DNA of 64,000 bases from Undaria pinnatifida (Eukaryota; Sar; Phaeophyceae; Laminariales; Alariaceae). Both the position numbers and the translations under genes were made by a program. A model generated the notes under the pieces. The model worked only from the letters and a program-made list of their open reading frames with translations, ran no database searches and had not been told where the DNA came from. This document shows positions 1-12,563 of the stretch, piece by piece (position 1 is the stretch's first letter; the number at the start of each line of letters is the position of its first letter). The stretch covers positions 7,861,473 to 7,925,472 of the forward strand of contig JABAKD010000005.1 in NCBI GenBank assembly GCA_012845835.1. The letters are read 5' to 3'.

Positions 1-1350
1 ACCAACTATTAATACTGGTACTTCTACGAGTAGTATTAATAGTAGAGCTCCTCGTACTCACAGCAGCTCAATACGAGTATGTATGGCACGTATCATGTAT
101 ATGACAGCACTTCTGCTACTACTGCTTGTTACACTACAAAGACTGATGATACCTGGTACTGGTAGTACTTTTTGGCCCGCTTGTTTCTCTCTTATACTGC
201 CGACGTGCAAGCCGCGACGGGGGCGTTCCAGTGTAACAGCGGATAGATCCAGCGTGTCGCTCAACAGCTGCTGCTGCTACCACTGCTGCTGTTAATGCAC
301 TTTTACGAGTTAGGATCTGCAGCTCGAATGAAATTTTGACGATGGTTGATATTCACAGATCGGACAGATCATGATCTACTGTACATCATGTTCACCATTT
401 AGGTCCTATATCTGTCGTTGAGATATGTTGTGCAGCATCTGCGTAGTGCATCCCCAACCCAGGCAACACGTGCTCTACGCCATGCAGATCACCTGTCTAT
501 CACCCGGCAACATGATTTGTAGGCCATGAAGATTATGCTGGGGTGTAGACCATTGATTTGTTTTCCCAGAAGGACAGATCAAAACAGGAGATAACGTCCG
601 ATATGTCATTGTTTTCCACGAGTAAGTGTAGTTTTTATGAAAAAAACGCCGACGCAAAAGTCAACTGACTGGGGGGTTACTTTTCGGATCGCCCACAATG
701 AAAACACCATCACACCTTGGTACTATAGTAGGTAACACCCCGAGACATTTCAGTCTCGGCTCAACAGATATGTTTTTAAATTTGCTCTATATTATAAAAA
801 TACAACTCCACTCCAGCTGTGAGATCGAAGATTTTGTCGAAACTCATCTTTGCAAGCTGTCTGTGATACTCCGATCGCGCATATATAGTCTCGAGACTGT
901 GCAGTTCTTGATTTTTTTTTGCATGATGCTTGTATACGTTGAGGGATTAGACTATACGTAGAGAGATTACACGTTATGCCAAGAAGGCGCAAGGATTCTA
1001 GACTACATACGAAAAACAGATGGAGGGGAACCCAAACATTATTATCTACTCGGGCAGAATCCGAAGAAAAACCCCCATCCCCCGTTACCTTCTGTGTAGC
1101 CAAACTACATGCAACACCGGAGGCTCGCGCCGGAACGTAGAATCCGCTGTTGCTGTAGAACGTTCTTAGTAAGCGGTGTTTCGATACTTGGTTTCAGGCG
1201 ACGACAGCCTTTGGTGAATTTACTCTCATACTTCCGGCCCTCTCTCCCCCTCTCCCCCCCCCCCCCCCCCACCAGGTGCATGCCTGGTACGAGCAGTCGC
1301 CGACACCTTAAATCTCTGTTAATTCACACGTGGGTGGTTTGCGTGGTCGT
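1..1350. other. Repeat-rich left edge, no gene recognised
   Basis: No frame looks like a known protein. It holds a short CTG run (266-292), a GATCGGACA/GATC-rich patch near 355-380 that resembles the array at 37.2 kb, a copy of a dispersed repeat at about 818-880 and a C-run at 1,253-1,270. Confidence 0.5.
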
Positions 1351-1358
1351 CATTCAAG

Positions 1359-1408
1359 GCGCGCCATGCATCCAGACGAAGGACAAGATCGTCCCGCCGG
1401 GGAACAAC
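1359..1408 (+). CDS. Weak candidate exon, possible SET-domain protein
   Basis: An AG acceptor after 1,358 (or 1,375) and a GTGAGT donor after 1,408 bracket a frame reading TKDKIVPPGNN. This resembles the 'xTKDIxPGEE' strand of SET-domain lysine methyltransferases. It does not join in phase to the next candidate exon at 1,899, so at least one small exon would have to lie between, or the reading is wrong. Confidence 0.22.
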
Positions 1409-1898
1409 GTGAGTCTCTCGATTTCGTTGCCATATGCTGTAGCACGATATTCCTACCGCTCGTTTGTGCCACTACCTTCCCTGTTATTTGCGACATACGT
1501 CCGGAGTGACTGAAGAACGGGACGCACCAAATAGCGACAGGATCAACTTGAAATCTAAAGGAGCGTGTGATTCTCTCAGACTCACTCTGGCCAGCGCGCT
1601 TTTGGTGTCCGCTTTCTTCCGTGCCCGCACGCCACGTTGCAGGTGAAAGAGGGCAAGGGCAAGCGGTGAAGAAAGGAAAAGTGCTTGACAGGGAGATTGC
1701 ATCACGGCACGTTCGAGGCGAAGATACTTCCGCCGTGGCGGTGTTGTTGTTATATATTGTTAGTTATCATGTTCGCCTCTTAGTTGGTTTGTTCTCTTGG
1801 AGAATTGGGTTGCGTATTCACAGGTTTGTCAGTGACGGTTGGGCTGTAGAAATGGAGTAGTAGCAGTGTTGCTCACGATGGACGTTTGTATATTTCAG

Positions 1899-2007
1899 CG
1901 ACAACGACACCGCGGAGTTTTACCTGCGGTACGGAGCGTTTGTGTCGCTTGGGATTACACATGAGAACTTACCCCCCGGCGAGGAGGCAGGCCTCGCAAA
2001 ACAGGGT
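1899..2007 (+). CDS. Candidate exon, C-terminal SET-domain segment
   Basis: A good acceptor (TATTTCAG) and a strong donor (GTAAGT after 2,007) enclose an open frame containing NDTAEFYLRYGAFVS. This matches the 'NDELLLxYGFV' element near the end of the SET domain in the Rubisco-LSMT/SETD3 type of protein methyltransferases. It starts with one base of a split codon and ends in phase 0. No convincing downstream exon was found, so this may be a gene fragment. Family assignment rests on one short motif. Confidence 0.38.
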
Positions 2008-2649
2008 GTAAGTATGACCCAATTTTCCGATCCTGCCTTACTATGATTTTTCAGATCGTACCTTCGGTTCTCCGGCGTGGTAGGTCCCGCGAGTGTCTTC
2101 CTTGCAATAGACAGCGGCGTTGATGCGACAGGAATAGAGGCGGCTTCCCCCCCGTCTCGGCTCCGATCTTGGGATCTGGGTAAATCAGCCTCTCGCGTTA
2201 AGGCGCGAGAAAACACACAAAAAGTGTCGGGTAATCACGCGGTCCGTCGCGGTTTCACACTTAAGTTTGCGATATTCACAGGCGTTTCAGTTTATCGGCG
2301 GCATTTGGTGTAGATGCTGCCTTGAAGGTGCGATATCTGCTACTGTAGCTCCAGTTTCGTTGGCGTCTATGTTAATATTGTCTTGAGGATTGCTTTGCAT
2401 ATGCACAAGCGAGATGATCTAGGAGTGAGTGTTGTCTGCATGCCAGGGTTGTAGAACTCGATGTCAAACGCTGATGAGAGGTGCAGACGGGGCTAACTTA
2501 TGAGGAAGTTAAGCAGCAACGTGGGAGTGACCTCTGGTAATTGCCAAGTATGAGGAGGATATTGTTTTTCGCTCTTTGCACTTACCCGGCCGTCGAGGAA
2601 TGTGATCGACTACGTATCGATAGTCGAAAGATTGGCACTTTATTTTCTG

Positions 2650-2886
2650 TGAGCCAAATCCGGTTTCTCGGGGTAGATTGTCTCAGTGTCTGAGCTACTC
2701 GTGGCCTCTCTCTTGATGTGGCGTGGGTACACGCACGCAAGCACTCAACCTGCGTGATTTTCGTAGTCACAAAAACTACCACACCATCATGGTTTTGGGC
2801 GGCGTCGATTGTCTGAGTGTCTGTGCAGGACGCGATCTCTCTCGCTGGGGCGTCGGTACACGCACGCAAGCGCGCATATGCCCTTC
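2650..2886. repeat. Direct repeat, two copies about 145 bp apart
   Basis: About 2,655-2,740 and 2,805-2,890 share a diverged segment (GATTGTCT(C/G)AGTGTCTG ... GGTACACGCACGCAAGC). Both end in a ...TTTTCGTAG / CCTTCGTAG motif. No coding signal is seen. Confidence 0.7.
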
Positions 2887-2938
2887 GTAGAACAACGGAC
2901 GCTATTCGCACAAATAAGTAGACTATGTTTCATTCATC

Positions 2939-3842
2939 AGACAAAGGCCGTTCGCCACAAAACGGTATACTGTGGAGAGTGGAGTTGGTGCACGGCAAAC
3001 TTGGTTGGTTCGCTGGCCCTTGAGATGATTTCAGTTTCCTCATGTACCGTAAAGTGGCGTAGGAAAACGGCGGGCGGTGTGAAGTGCCTTTGGCTTGAGC
3101 TCCTGTCTCCATTTCTGTTGTGAAGCTTTCAGGATGGTACCAAGCTCTCGTGAACGTATGAACCTGGCAGCGTCCGAGATGCAGTTAAGAGCTGCAGTAC
3201 AAGTGCACCACTCGCTAGCCTGGCCGTGGAAAACACGAAAACCACCTCCTCTGCTGGGTCAATCCTCCTGTTCCTGTGCTACTTCAACATGTATGAACAA
3301 AAAGTGCATTTCCAATGTTATCAAGAGCAAGCAGGGGTCAACGTACGAGCATGAACAATCTGCATCAACGGCATGCCCGCCAAGACTTGAACAGCAGCAC
3401 ACAAACCAGAGCATCATACCTGGTCTGGACATCTACTGGATTGCGACATATACAGGAAGTGTGCCAAAAGTAGAAACATGTGGAGTACTGGGCACCAAGT
3501 GGTAGGCCAGGATAACATTATATTTCCCCCTCCTTCGATGCATCTAAAAAACGCGTGACTGATCTATCATGGACAGCTTGCAAAGTTGAATGTTGACCTC
3601 CTGGAAGAATCCGCAGCTCATGCCGTGTTCTTACTTGGTACCTTTATACACGGTTGTATCATACGGTTTTTGGTCAAATAGTCACAAACAAGGCCGTTCG
3701 CCATCAAACGGTATGTATGGTGGAGATTGGAGTCGGTGTACCATAAAATTGGTTGTTTAGTTGCTGGTTTGGTGGCCCTTCTTTTAACTTTCCATCCGTA
3801 CCGTAAACTGGCATAGAAAACACTGATGCGCCGTTTCATGGT
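2939..3842. repeat. Direct repeat of about 145 bp, copies 750 bp apart
   Basis: 2,939-3,085 and 3,688-3,840 align over most of their length (both begin ACAA(A)GGCCGTTCGCCA and share CGTACCGTAAA(G/C)TGGC). The stretch between has an open frame at 3,095-3,505 (+) with no recognisable domain; I do not call it a gene. Confidence 0.7.
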
Positions 3843-4197
3843 TTTTAGGTGTTGCTTGGTCAGACAAGTCAGACAGCTCGGCTGTTTAGCTGACGGACCA
3901 TCTCAGCAAAGGAAGGAATACGACTACGGGACAACTAGGAAACATATCTGGGTTTCAGATTTATCGCAGTCCTGATAGGCTGACAGGTGTCATAAGCACT
4001 TGCGATATGACGAAAAACAGCACCAGGTACAGAGTGTGCTCGCGTCTGTATCGCAGTCCAAACAAGCCCCAAAAGCCGCTGCGTTGTGCCGTATTATGCC
4101 ATACCGCACACGGCGGAGCCACCATAACGTACACGGCAAAGCTCAGGGTTATCTCCCTTCTTGAAATGGCCCGACTAACCCGTCTGGCAGAACTACA

Positions 4198-4222
<25 letters not shown>

Positions 4223-4228
<6 letters not shown>

Positions 4229-4414
4229 GTAACGGCACCGGCCACACGAAACAACCCGGGCTGCTGGACTGGGGGATGTGTCCGAAGTGCAGCGTAAGGA
4301 GTCACGACATGCGCACGGCTGATGGTAACGGCACCGGCCACACGAAACAACCCGGGCTGCTGGACTGGGGGATGTGTCCAAAGTGCAGCGTAAGGAGCCA
4401 CAACATGCGCACGG
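4223..4414 (+). repeat. Near-perfect 96-bp tandem duplication
   Basis: Copy 1 is 4,223-4,318 and copy 2 is 4,319-4,414, with only about three differences, so it is recent. The period is a multiple of three, and the + frame repeats a 32-residue unit containing CPKCSVRSH. A real exon is possible, but no splice structure or homology supports one. Confidence 0.85.
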
Positions 4415-5084
4415 CATGGTGGCATTGGTGCTGCTGCAAAGCCTTTCCTAGACGCCGATGTGATGGTACTAGTCGTTTTCTTGCGCACGATTTATGGTCC
4501 CAAAAGGTTTACGTCTCAAGTTGCTTCCAGAGACGTAAACTCAAAATAAAACAAAAAAATCAAGGCGTTATACAACCTCGTGACCTCTTTTCCACCGGCA
4601 AAAAAATTCCAAAAATAATAAAATCAACGCGAAAAAAAAACCCGACCGCCGCACGCAGGTCAGGTGTAGGTACACCCTGCGCCTGACCCGAGCGCGAGGG
4701 GAGAAATCAAATTATCCACCGGGGGGGGGAGGGGGGGGGGCAAAACAAGCAGCTCGAGCGGGGGGGATCAATAGCGAAAACACCTTTAAAGAAAAAGGGT
4801 GCGAAACAGAGGGAGCGCGAACAAAATACGCAGTACTACAAGGCTTGCAGGTCCAAAAGACTTCAAGCCGCCGCTATATTGTAAGCTGTCTGCTGGCAGC
4901 GGGCAGCAGCCGCCATAGCTTTCGCCATTTTGACCACTTTTGTACCCCCAGCTTCACCACCCTTACCACACCCCATGACGGCACAACGTTATCACTCTGG
5001 ACATAAATGTAAGTACCGTTTAATATTCATATCAATACACCAATGGTTACTATATTTCCGTCCAGAGTGGTATTACCCAGGCAT

Positions 5085-5280
5085 TTTCACGGGTCGGGTC
5101 ACTTCTAGTGGATCGGACCGGGTCAGGATGACCCGACCCGACATACCCGTGAGACTTTAAAACCTCCTGACCCGACGCGACCCGCCCCGTGAGACCACCT
5201 GACCCGACCCGACTCGACCGTAAGAGTTTAGAAATTTCCTGGCCCGGCCCACGGGTTGGATCACGACCCGTGAAATTCCT
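5085..5280. repeat. GGGTC/GACCC-rich element
   Basis: Clusters of GGGTCA and GACCCGACCC in both orientations, interrupted by 'CGTGAGA' spacers. A sister copy with the same order of motifs lies at 30,670-30,890. Both begin with a GGGTCACTTCT-type segment. The inverted GGGTC/GACCC halves could fold into a hairpin. Confidence 0.65.
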
Positions 5281-5395
5281 GGTACTACTTTGTCTGACGC
5301 CCTGATCAATACCAGAAAATTATACCAAGGCTTCAGTAATTAGAGCCGTTAACGGAATGTTCTACCAGAGCAATTAGAGCCGGCAATGGAATATT

Positions 5396-5654
5396 CTACC
5401 AGGGCTTCAGCAGTTGGAGCCAGGTCACCCCGGCACGACCAGCCTTCCACTCTTCTAGGCAACCATTGGGGTTCTTTGAAATCGCCGATCGCCCCCAAGT
5501 GGTCACTACCGCGCCGGTGTCCCCGTTAACTATCACCAGGGTGGGTAAAGCCTGAACGCCGAACGACTCCGCCGCATTGTCTCGGCCAGACTTCGGTTCG
5601 AACGGAAGGCGCACGAAGCCCTTGCCGGCTGCGAAATCGCGCATTTCTTTTTCG
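5396..5654 (-). CDS. Nucleoredoxin-like gene, exon 3 (terminal)
   Basis: The acceptor ATCGCAG is followed by the rest of the split Ser codon, then EKEMRDFAAGKGFVRLPF, a GVQALPTLVIVNGDTG core and a C-terminus ending LQLLKPW before TAG (5,396-5,398). ALPTLV carries the cis-Pro of the thioredoxin fold. Two degraded copies of the start of this exon lie upstream at about 5,775-5,860 and 5,930-6,005. Confidence 0.88.
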
Positions 5655-8600
5655 CTGCGATTACGAAAGGAGGCGGGACGGGACGGGGCGGGGGGAGGGG
5701 TGGGGGGGGGTTAGGGGGCTGGGGGGGCTGGGGGGGGGGGGGGCGTGGTGGGAGAAATGGCTCCACCGCTTCGTCGCGGGCAGGTTTCGGTTTTGAACGG
5801 AAGTCGAACAAAACCCTTTCCGGTGGCAACACCGCGCATTTCTTTTTCACTGCGATTGTGTAAGGGGGTGGGGGGGGGTTGGGGGGGGCTGGGGCGGATG
5901 GGGGGGGGAGGAGGGGGAGGAACTTTTACGCCGGTTTGTCTCGGGCAGACGGCGGCATGAACGGAAGGCACACGAAGCCCTTGTCGGCGGCCAATAGCTC
6001 CTTTTTTTTTCCTTCATTTTTTTTCTTATCCTCCGGCGGATGGGGAAAAATAAAGCTTTAGCTCACCACACTTCCACGTATTTTCATACGCGTCGTGTGT
6101 CGATTTAACTCAGTTGCTTTCGCAGCCCAACGCTAGCTGGCGCACCCTTCGGGTCCCATTGTAGGTATAGCGTAAGCTGTCCCTATTAGTGGTCTTCGTT
6201 ACAACCCCGGCAGCGCAAGCTGCCGTTGTATACGGATGCGTGTGTATGTCGACCCGGCCTGTCCCCTGAGGGTCAGGTTCGGTGGAGATAGCCACCCGGA
6301 ATCTTTTCTTTTTCGTCGTGCAGGGGGCGAAACGAGGGATGGCGGGTGGGGGTGTCGGGTGCGTGTGGGGTATGGGGGCGGTGGAAGGGGGGAAGGAGAA
6401 ACGCCTCGTAACGGTTGCAACAAACTGAGATCGATAGCGGGGAGCTGCTGTTGCCAAAACATATCGACCAGTTCGTCAAAACTCAACGGCAAGCCCGTCA
6501 AAAGCTAGCCACCAGCAAGGATTGCTATCGACCAGCAAGGACGTGCATAAAGCTTGGCTTCTCTTCTGCACGCCAACGTGGAGTGCCGATTGCAACAGGG
6601 AGTTGTGGCGGGAACCGTATCGCACGTGGAAGATTCTGGAAAGTTCGCCGATGTTTCAAGGACTGTGCAGACCTCGGTCCAGCTAAGAAAAGAAGAAAAA
6701 ACATGCTTGGCTCTTAAACCCTATCTCCAACCCTAACCCCAACCCTAACCCAGGCTGTGTATCAAACCCAAACTGTCTAGGAAAATTACCAGAAGGAACA
6801 GGTAAGGAGGATTAAATTTGAACTGTCAAACCATTTAGTCGAAGCTGGGCCAAGTTGTACACGCTGCTAGACATTTCCGGGTCGTCGATACCCCGACCTC
6901 ACCTATCCAGGTAGCAATCTTGAATTCCGTGGTACTGCAAGTCTATCCATGTATGGCTATGCAAATATATCAATTTTTCTATGAAACGGCAGCCACCGAT
7001 CATCTTCTACCGGCAATGCAGTACTAAAGTGGGGTATCCGGTTCAAGAGTCCCTCGGAACAGATAAGCGTCACCGCTCTTATCTCTATACCGCTCTTATC
7101 CCAGATTGGCCATCATGTAGGTTTCAGCATAGAGTTCACAAGACGTGACAAGTCACGTTGACGGCTCTTACCTCCGTTTCCACATATTGTGGATGCTCTT
7201 AAACCGAGTAACCCATTGTACCGACAATAAGTCCGTGTACTGCCGCTGTAGTACTGCAAATCTATCTTGTACCGCTATTTGAATGTATAGATGTACGTGT
7301 TGTCCAATGAAACGAGAGTCACCGCCAACGTCCTTCTCCTATCATAGAGCACTACTGCAAATTTACAAATTTAACCATATAGTAGTGCCGCTGAATACAA
7401 TGGTTTTGCACGCATATCCACATGTACTGCTGTATGAACAGTATTGCTGTCGATATTGCCATAACTCGCGCAGAGGTTATTGGTAACTGCCGTCGCCTAT
7501 CATCTTGTGTGCGTTGGTGGTGGGAGGACGCTATAGGCAACTCGAAAGGTGTACTTATTTTTGGCGCGGTCGAAATTGTAAACTCGCATAACATACCTGT
7601 TGTCCAATGAAACGAGAACCACCGCAACGTCGTCTTTGCGCTCCTTGGCCCACTTGGAGAGCAGCGGCGAGAACATCCGGCAGGGAGGGCACCAGCCGGC
7701 CGACACGTACACTCCGACCATCTGGTGCATCGCATCGAGTACGACCGTATCGAGTACAACCAGCAGGCGAAACGGGTAGGCGGCATCAGAGAAAAGACAG
7801 CGGTATCAGCAGTATGCAGCACTTTTCGAGCGGTCTTCAGTCGCTGTTGCGCTTTGGTGGGTAAACCATCCGTGACCTCAAGTCGTGATACAAACAGGCT
7901 TGTGTTTTTACGTTTCTCCACTTCTCCGATCTTGGTATAAAGAGCTCAGCACTAAACTCGAGACACACAGCTGTATTAATAATATAGTTCGCTACAGTTA
8001 GGCTAGGGATTGGAGGCCTATTTTGACCCAAAAAAACGGCAGGCTATTCGGATCGACCAGCCAAAAAAGATCAAAAATTCTGAAAAAGTAAAACTACCGC
8101 TATGCCCCTAACTACTTGGTTTTAGTGGAGGTGCACAGAGAACTTGTTTGCGGTTTATCTCGGAGCTGGAGATGATTTCAATACTGACATCATACAGACA
8201 CTCACACAGGAACATGCCGTTGGAATGGCGTCTTTTTTTTAGCAAAGGAGTACAAATTCACGTTTTTATAGACGGAAACGCGCGGAAAAACATGCTTTCC
8301 TGTGGTTTCTGCCTCTTGCTTATATGACGTTCTTCAAGCAGTGCCAATTATAACGCCATGCCCTGCATTGGGATGTGTACAGCAAAACAAACCCCGCTCG
8401 AATCGACGTAGTATCCGTAGAGAAAAAGCGAACGGAAAATCGGCCCTTGTCACTTTTTGGGGAACCACGACAATCGATTTCGTGATGGGTAATTCGAAAA
8501 AACCAGAAAGAACCTCGAGAAAGGGCAAACGAAAAAAATTGTCCAGGTGAATTGGGGGGCATAGCTGCAGCGCACGGTGTCGACACGCGGCTCGCTGCTG

Positions 8601-9171
8601 CTGCTGCTCCTTCCGCGCTCAGGATGGGCAGGAGAAGAAATATGATGACAACGAACACAAGTTCCACGACACCAGCAGCAGCAGGATTTGGAGCAAGGCT
8701 GGTTCATCGATACCTGGCACGAATCTGGACAGAATTGTAACGATCGTTTGGTTTCCATATTTACATATTAACGTTGCTTACATTTCCGGCCAAATATGAT
8801 TTCTCGATACAAATCGTAGGTGATTTCATCTTGTGCCGCTCTGTAACTTCGCACGACAATCGTGTGTCGACCCGCACTTTGCTGCTGCTGCTGCTGGGGC
8901 GGAGACATACTGATACCGAACACGACAAGATTCGTGACCAGTCGGTGGCATTTGCAGCAGCAGCAACAGGAGGAAAGGGCAGTATGGTTTGTAGAAGCGT
9001 TCGTTCATTGATACCTGGTATGATACGAGTATGATACGAGTTCAAATATTAGGTCTAGACTAATTTTGCATGTTTTGTCTGGTTTCTCGATACCAGGTAG
9101 GTGATTTCATGTTTTTCCTCAACGCTATTTTGCACGATAGGAGTGTGTTGACCCGCGCGATGCTGCTGCTG

Positions 9172-9208
<37 letters not shown>

Positions 9209-12200
9209 ACGGGCGGAAACACACGGATAGCAAACAAGCGTCGCGCTTCGGCGGCCGCAGTTGCCGCAGCAGCAGCAGGCAGCGTGAGTAGGATTTGTAG
9301 CAGGGCTTATTGACACCTGGTATGATAAGAGTATGATACGAGTATGACACACGTGTCCACACAGACCCCAGAAGCGCTACCAAGTGGTCCTCCTTCTACT
9401 CATGCCAACTACCTACACCGAGAGGACCCATGAAACAAGGAGTTGTCAACTCCGCAGTCACGGAGATGTGCAGGATGTACAACACGCGGCCGAGGCGATG
9501 GCTGTGGATGGGAATATCTTGTACTGCAGCAGCAGGATGAGCAGCAGCAGCCGGGTCATCAGCAGCAGCAGCCGCACCATCAGCAAATCCACCTTCAACC
9601 AGGCCCGGTAGGGGCTGCACTTGCGGGCTGTCAGCCATCGAGGCCGAGGGTCCACCAGTGAATCCCCCTCACGCTCACGCGCTCGTTTGTTTGCTGCTGC
9701 CCAAGCACTCGTCGTGCTGTTCCGGGCGAGAACGATACCAAATTCACGCACTTTGCGTGCGCTGCTGCGCCCTTTTTCAGCCAGACGCTGCAGCTCTACA
9801 ATTAATACTCTTATTATCGTATTATATGTGATACCACACATGAATAGTTCTTTTTTGTGACGTGTTCATTATTTCCCCAGCGCTGATTGGTGAATTTTTT
9901 CAAGATTCATTTTCTTCAGCTAACGACCGCAGACATTTTTTGGGATTTTTTTACGTCTAAAAATATTTCAGTCCCTAGCCTAACAGTAGCGGCGGGGAGG
10001 GACTCCTGAACGTTGCATGGGCTACAATCGCACCCTTAACGCGCGACTTTTTGCACAAAACCACCTTCCTCCAACCAAAATTGAATTGTTAATCAACGTT
10101 GGGCCCACTGTAATACCAGGTACCTTGAATCAAAACAGAGGGGATCGGGGAGAACTAAGCCACTCCAACACCCATACAGACGTATAGAGATATACGTGTA
10201 ACACAAAACACCAGATATGAAACAAGAGGGGATATAGAGATGAAAGGCCGACCAGGAAAATCAAGGTGTGTTTTCGAGTGCGAAGAGTACTACAAGCCAG
10301 CATTGAAAAAAATGGAACTTGAAAGTTGCAAGTTGTGATTTGTACTTTGAAATTTGAAATTACATATAACACGTACGCCTCTGTGGTATGTACGCTCCGA
10401 GTTCCGCATACAAAACGGAACGACGGAGCCCCTGTGGCCCAATGGATAAGGCGTCGCCCTCCTAAGGCGAAGATTGCGGGTTCGAATCCCGCCAGGGGTT
10501 GACTGAGGTGAATAAGTCAACCTCTGATAGGCTACTTTTTTCCGAGGACCAACGCCCGAATGGGTAGGGTGGACCGTAACTGGACCAAGTCCGGCGGAAG
10601 GCTATCTCCCATGGCCAGGGGTTTTGTTAGTGGGTGAGCTTGCGCAAGTCCCACACTACCCGGAAAGATGACATTCCGGGTGGCTATCTCCACCGAACCT
10701 GACCCTCAGGGGACAGGCCGGGTCGACATACACACGCACCCGTATACAACGGCAGCTTGCGCTGCCGGGGTTGTAACGAGGACCAATGATAGGGACAGCT
10801 TACGCTATACCTACAATGGGGCTCGAAGGGTGCGCCAGCTAGCGTTGGGCTGCGAAAGCAACTGAGTTAAATCGACACACGACGCGTATGAAAATACGCG
10901 GAAGTGTGGTGAGCTAAAGCTTTATTTTTCCCCATCCGCCGGAGGATAAAAAAAAAAAAAAAAAAAAAAAGGAACGGACGGCGGAGATGGCGAATCCTGA
11001 ATTCAGACATTGTGACTTGCCAAACCCTTGAAAATACAATATGCGTACGAAATCCGTTGCATGAGTGCTGCGAGTACCAACGCAGTCGAGGTCAAGAGTG
11101 CGTTACAAATACCGGTTGGCACCAAACTGCAGTCTCGCAGGCCAGGCGCTACGAGCACAACGGCCGCACAGGCTAAAACGACTATCTCATTGCTTGCACA
11201 CATTCCTTTCCTCGTAGCCATACGACAGTATACACCAATACAACAACAAACAGCTTTTACCAGACCATGGTAGACAACAACACAACACATCACAGCAGCT
11301 AGCAGTACAAAAACACTGTAGTAGATAGATACCCTGGTAGTGTATCATAGCCCTCGGTATGAAGGACCTCGCGCTGATGGATATTTGTATCTATGGTCAA
11401 ATGTGTACCTCGATGGGAAGCGTTCCCAAGGCACCTGCTGCTGCCGCTGCTGCAAACTACGAACTACCATAACTGGTGCTAGTAGAGTGTTTGCGTTCGA
11501 AAAAATCACTAAAAATGCTTTTATCAAGCTCGAAAAAGGCCAGGTTCACTCCGGCATGCATTTGGCTGAGTTTGCGATAAAAACATCACAAAAAAAAGCA
11601 CCAAGCACAAAAACGTGCCACCCCGTGATGTACAGAATCCACGCACAGCAGCATCGATCTCCCGCAACAACGAACGCAGAACACTTTTCGCACACGTGTA
11701 CGAGAGAGCGAGAACAGCAGCACAGCTGTAGTAGCACCGCAGCCGCAGCAGCAGCAGCGGCGGGGGCGGAGGTGGCGGTGGAGATGGCCCCCCAAGATGA
11801 ATTGCGGCACAGCAGCTCGGCCTGGCTCGATCACCACGCACGATCATCACAACAGAACAGCCACTTTTTTTTTTCAGAAACAAACACAGGAGACACCAAC
11901 CGCAGCCGCAGCACAACAGCCGCTGCACAGCAGCAGCAGCAGCAGCGGCAGCAGCCGGGGCGGCGGTGCAGCGTGGGTGGCGGTGGCGGTGGAAGCTTCG
12001 GCGACAGCGTTGTGGTATAGCGACGGTGGTTGAAAAAATCAGCACCGAGTATGACAACGACAACATCACGGAGCAGCAGAGAACGAGGTCATCGTAGAGA
12101 GCGCGGGAGCGCTGGCTCACTAGCACCTACCCCTGGGGTTGCGCGTACGCGTCATGCTTCCCCAGCTACCCTTTGGTGCCTCCGCATCAAGGCTGGGTTT

Positions 12201-12522
12201 TGTCTACCGCTGCCAAGCACAGCAGCGCACAGCGAGCAGTGTCTGCTCCGTGCTGCCGTGTGGGCTGTGCGCTCGTGCCCTCTGATTGTTGTGCCGTTGT
12301 GCCTGAAGGGCGACGTATTTGTAGGCCAATCGTGTGAGCTGGTGGAGATTGATGGAAGTTCACTCTAAATCGTGCACTCAGATCGGAATTTTCATGCCGT
12401 TTTGTGGCAAATTCTCCCTTCAAAGTTCGCTCAGTGATTATATTTGATGAAATTTTAGATTGAATTTTGTAAACGCAACACTCGAGAGCTTAAGCTTTTT
12501 TTACCCGGATCCCCAGGAGGAT

Positions 12523-12563
<41 letters not shown>

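Noticed and set aside
6729-6752. Telomere
   Set aside because: Only about three CCCTAA-like units with genes on both sides; at best an interstitial trace.
11340-12020. 226-codon + strand frame
   Set aside because: Lies in the nucleoredoxin intron, composition driven by CAG/GGC repeats, no splice-supported continuation or recognised motif.
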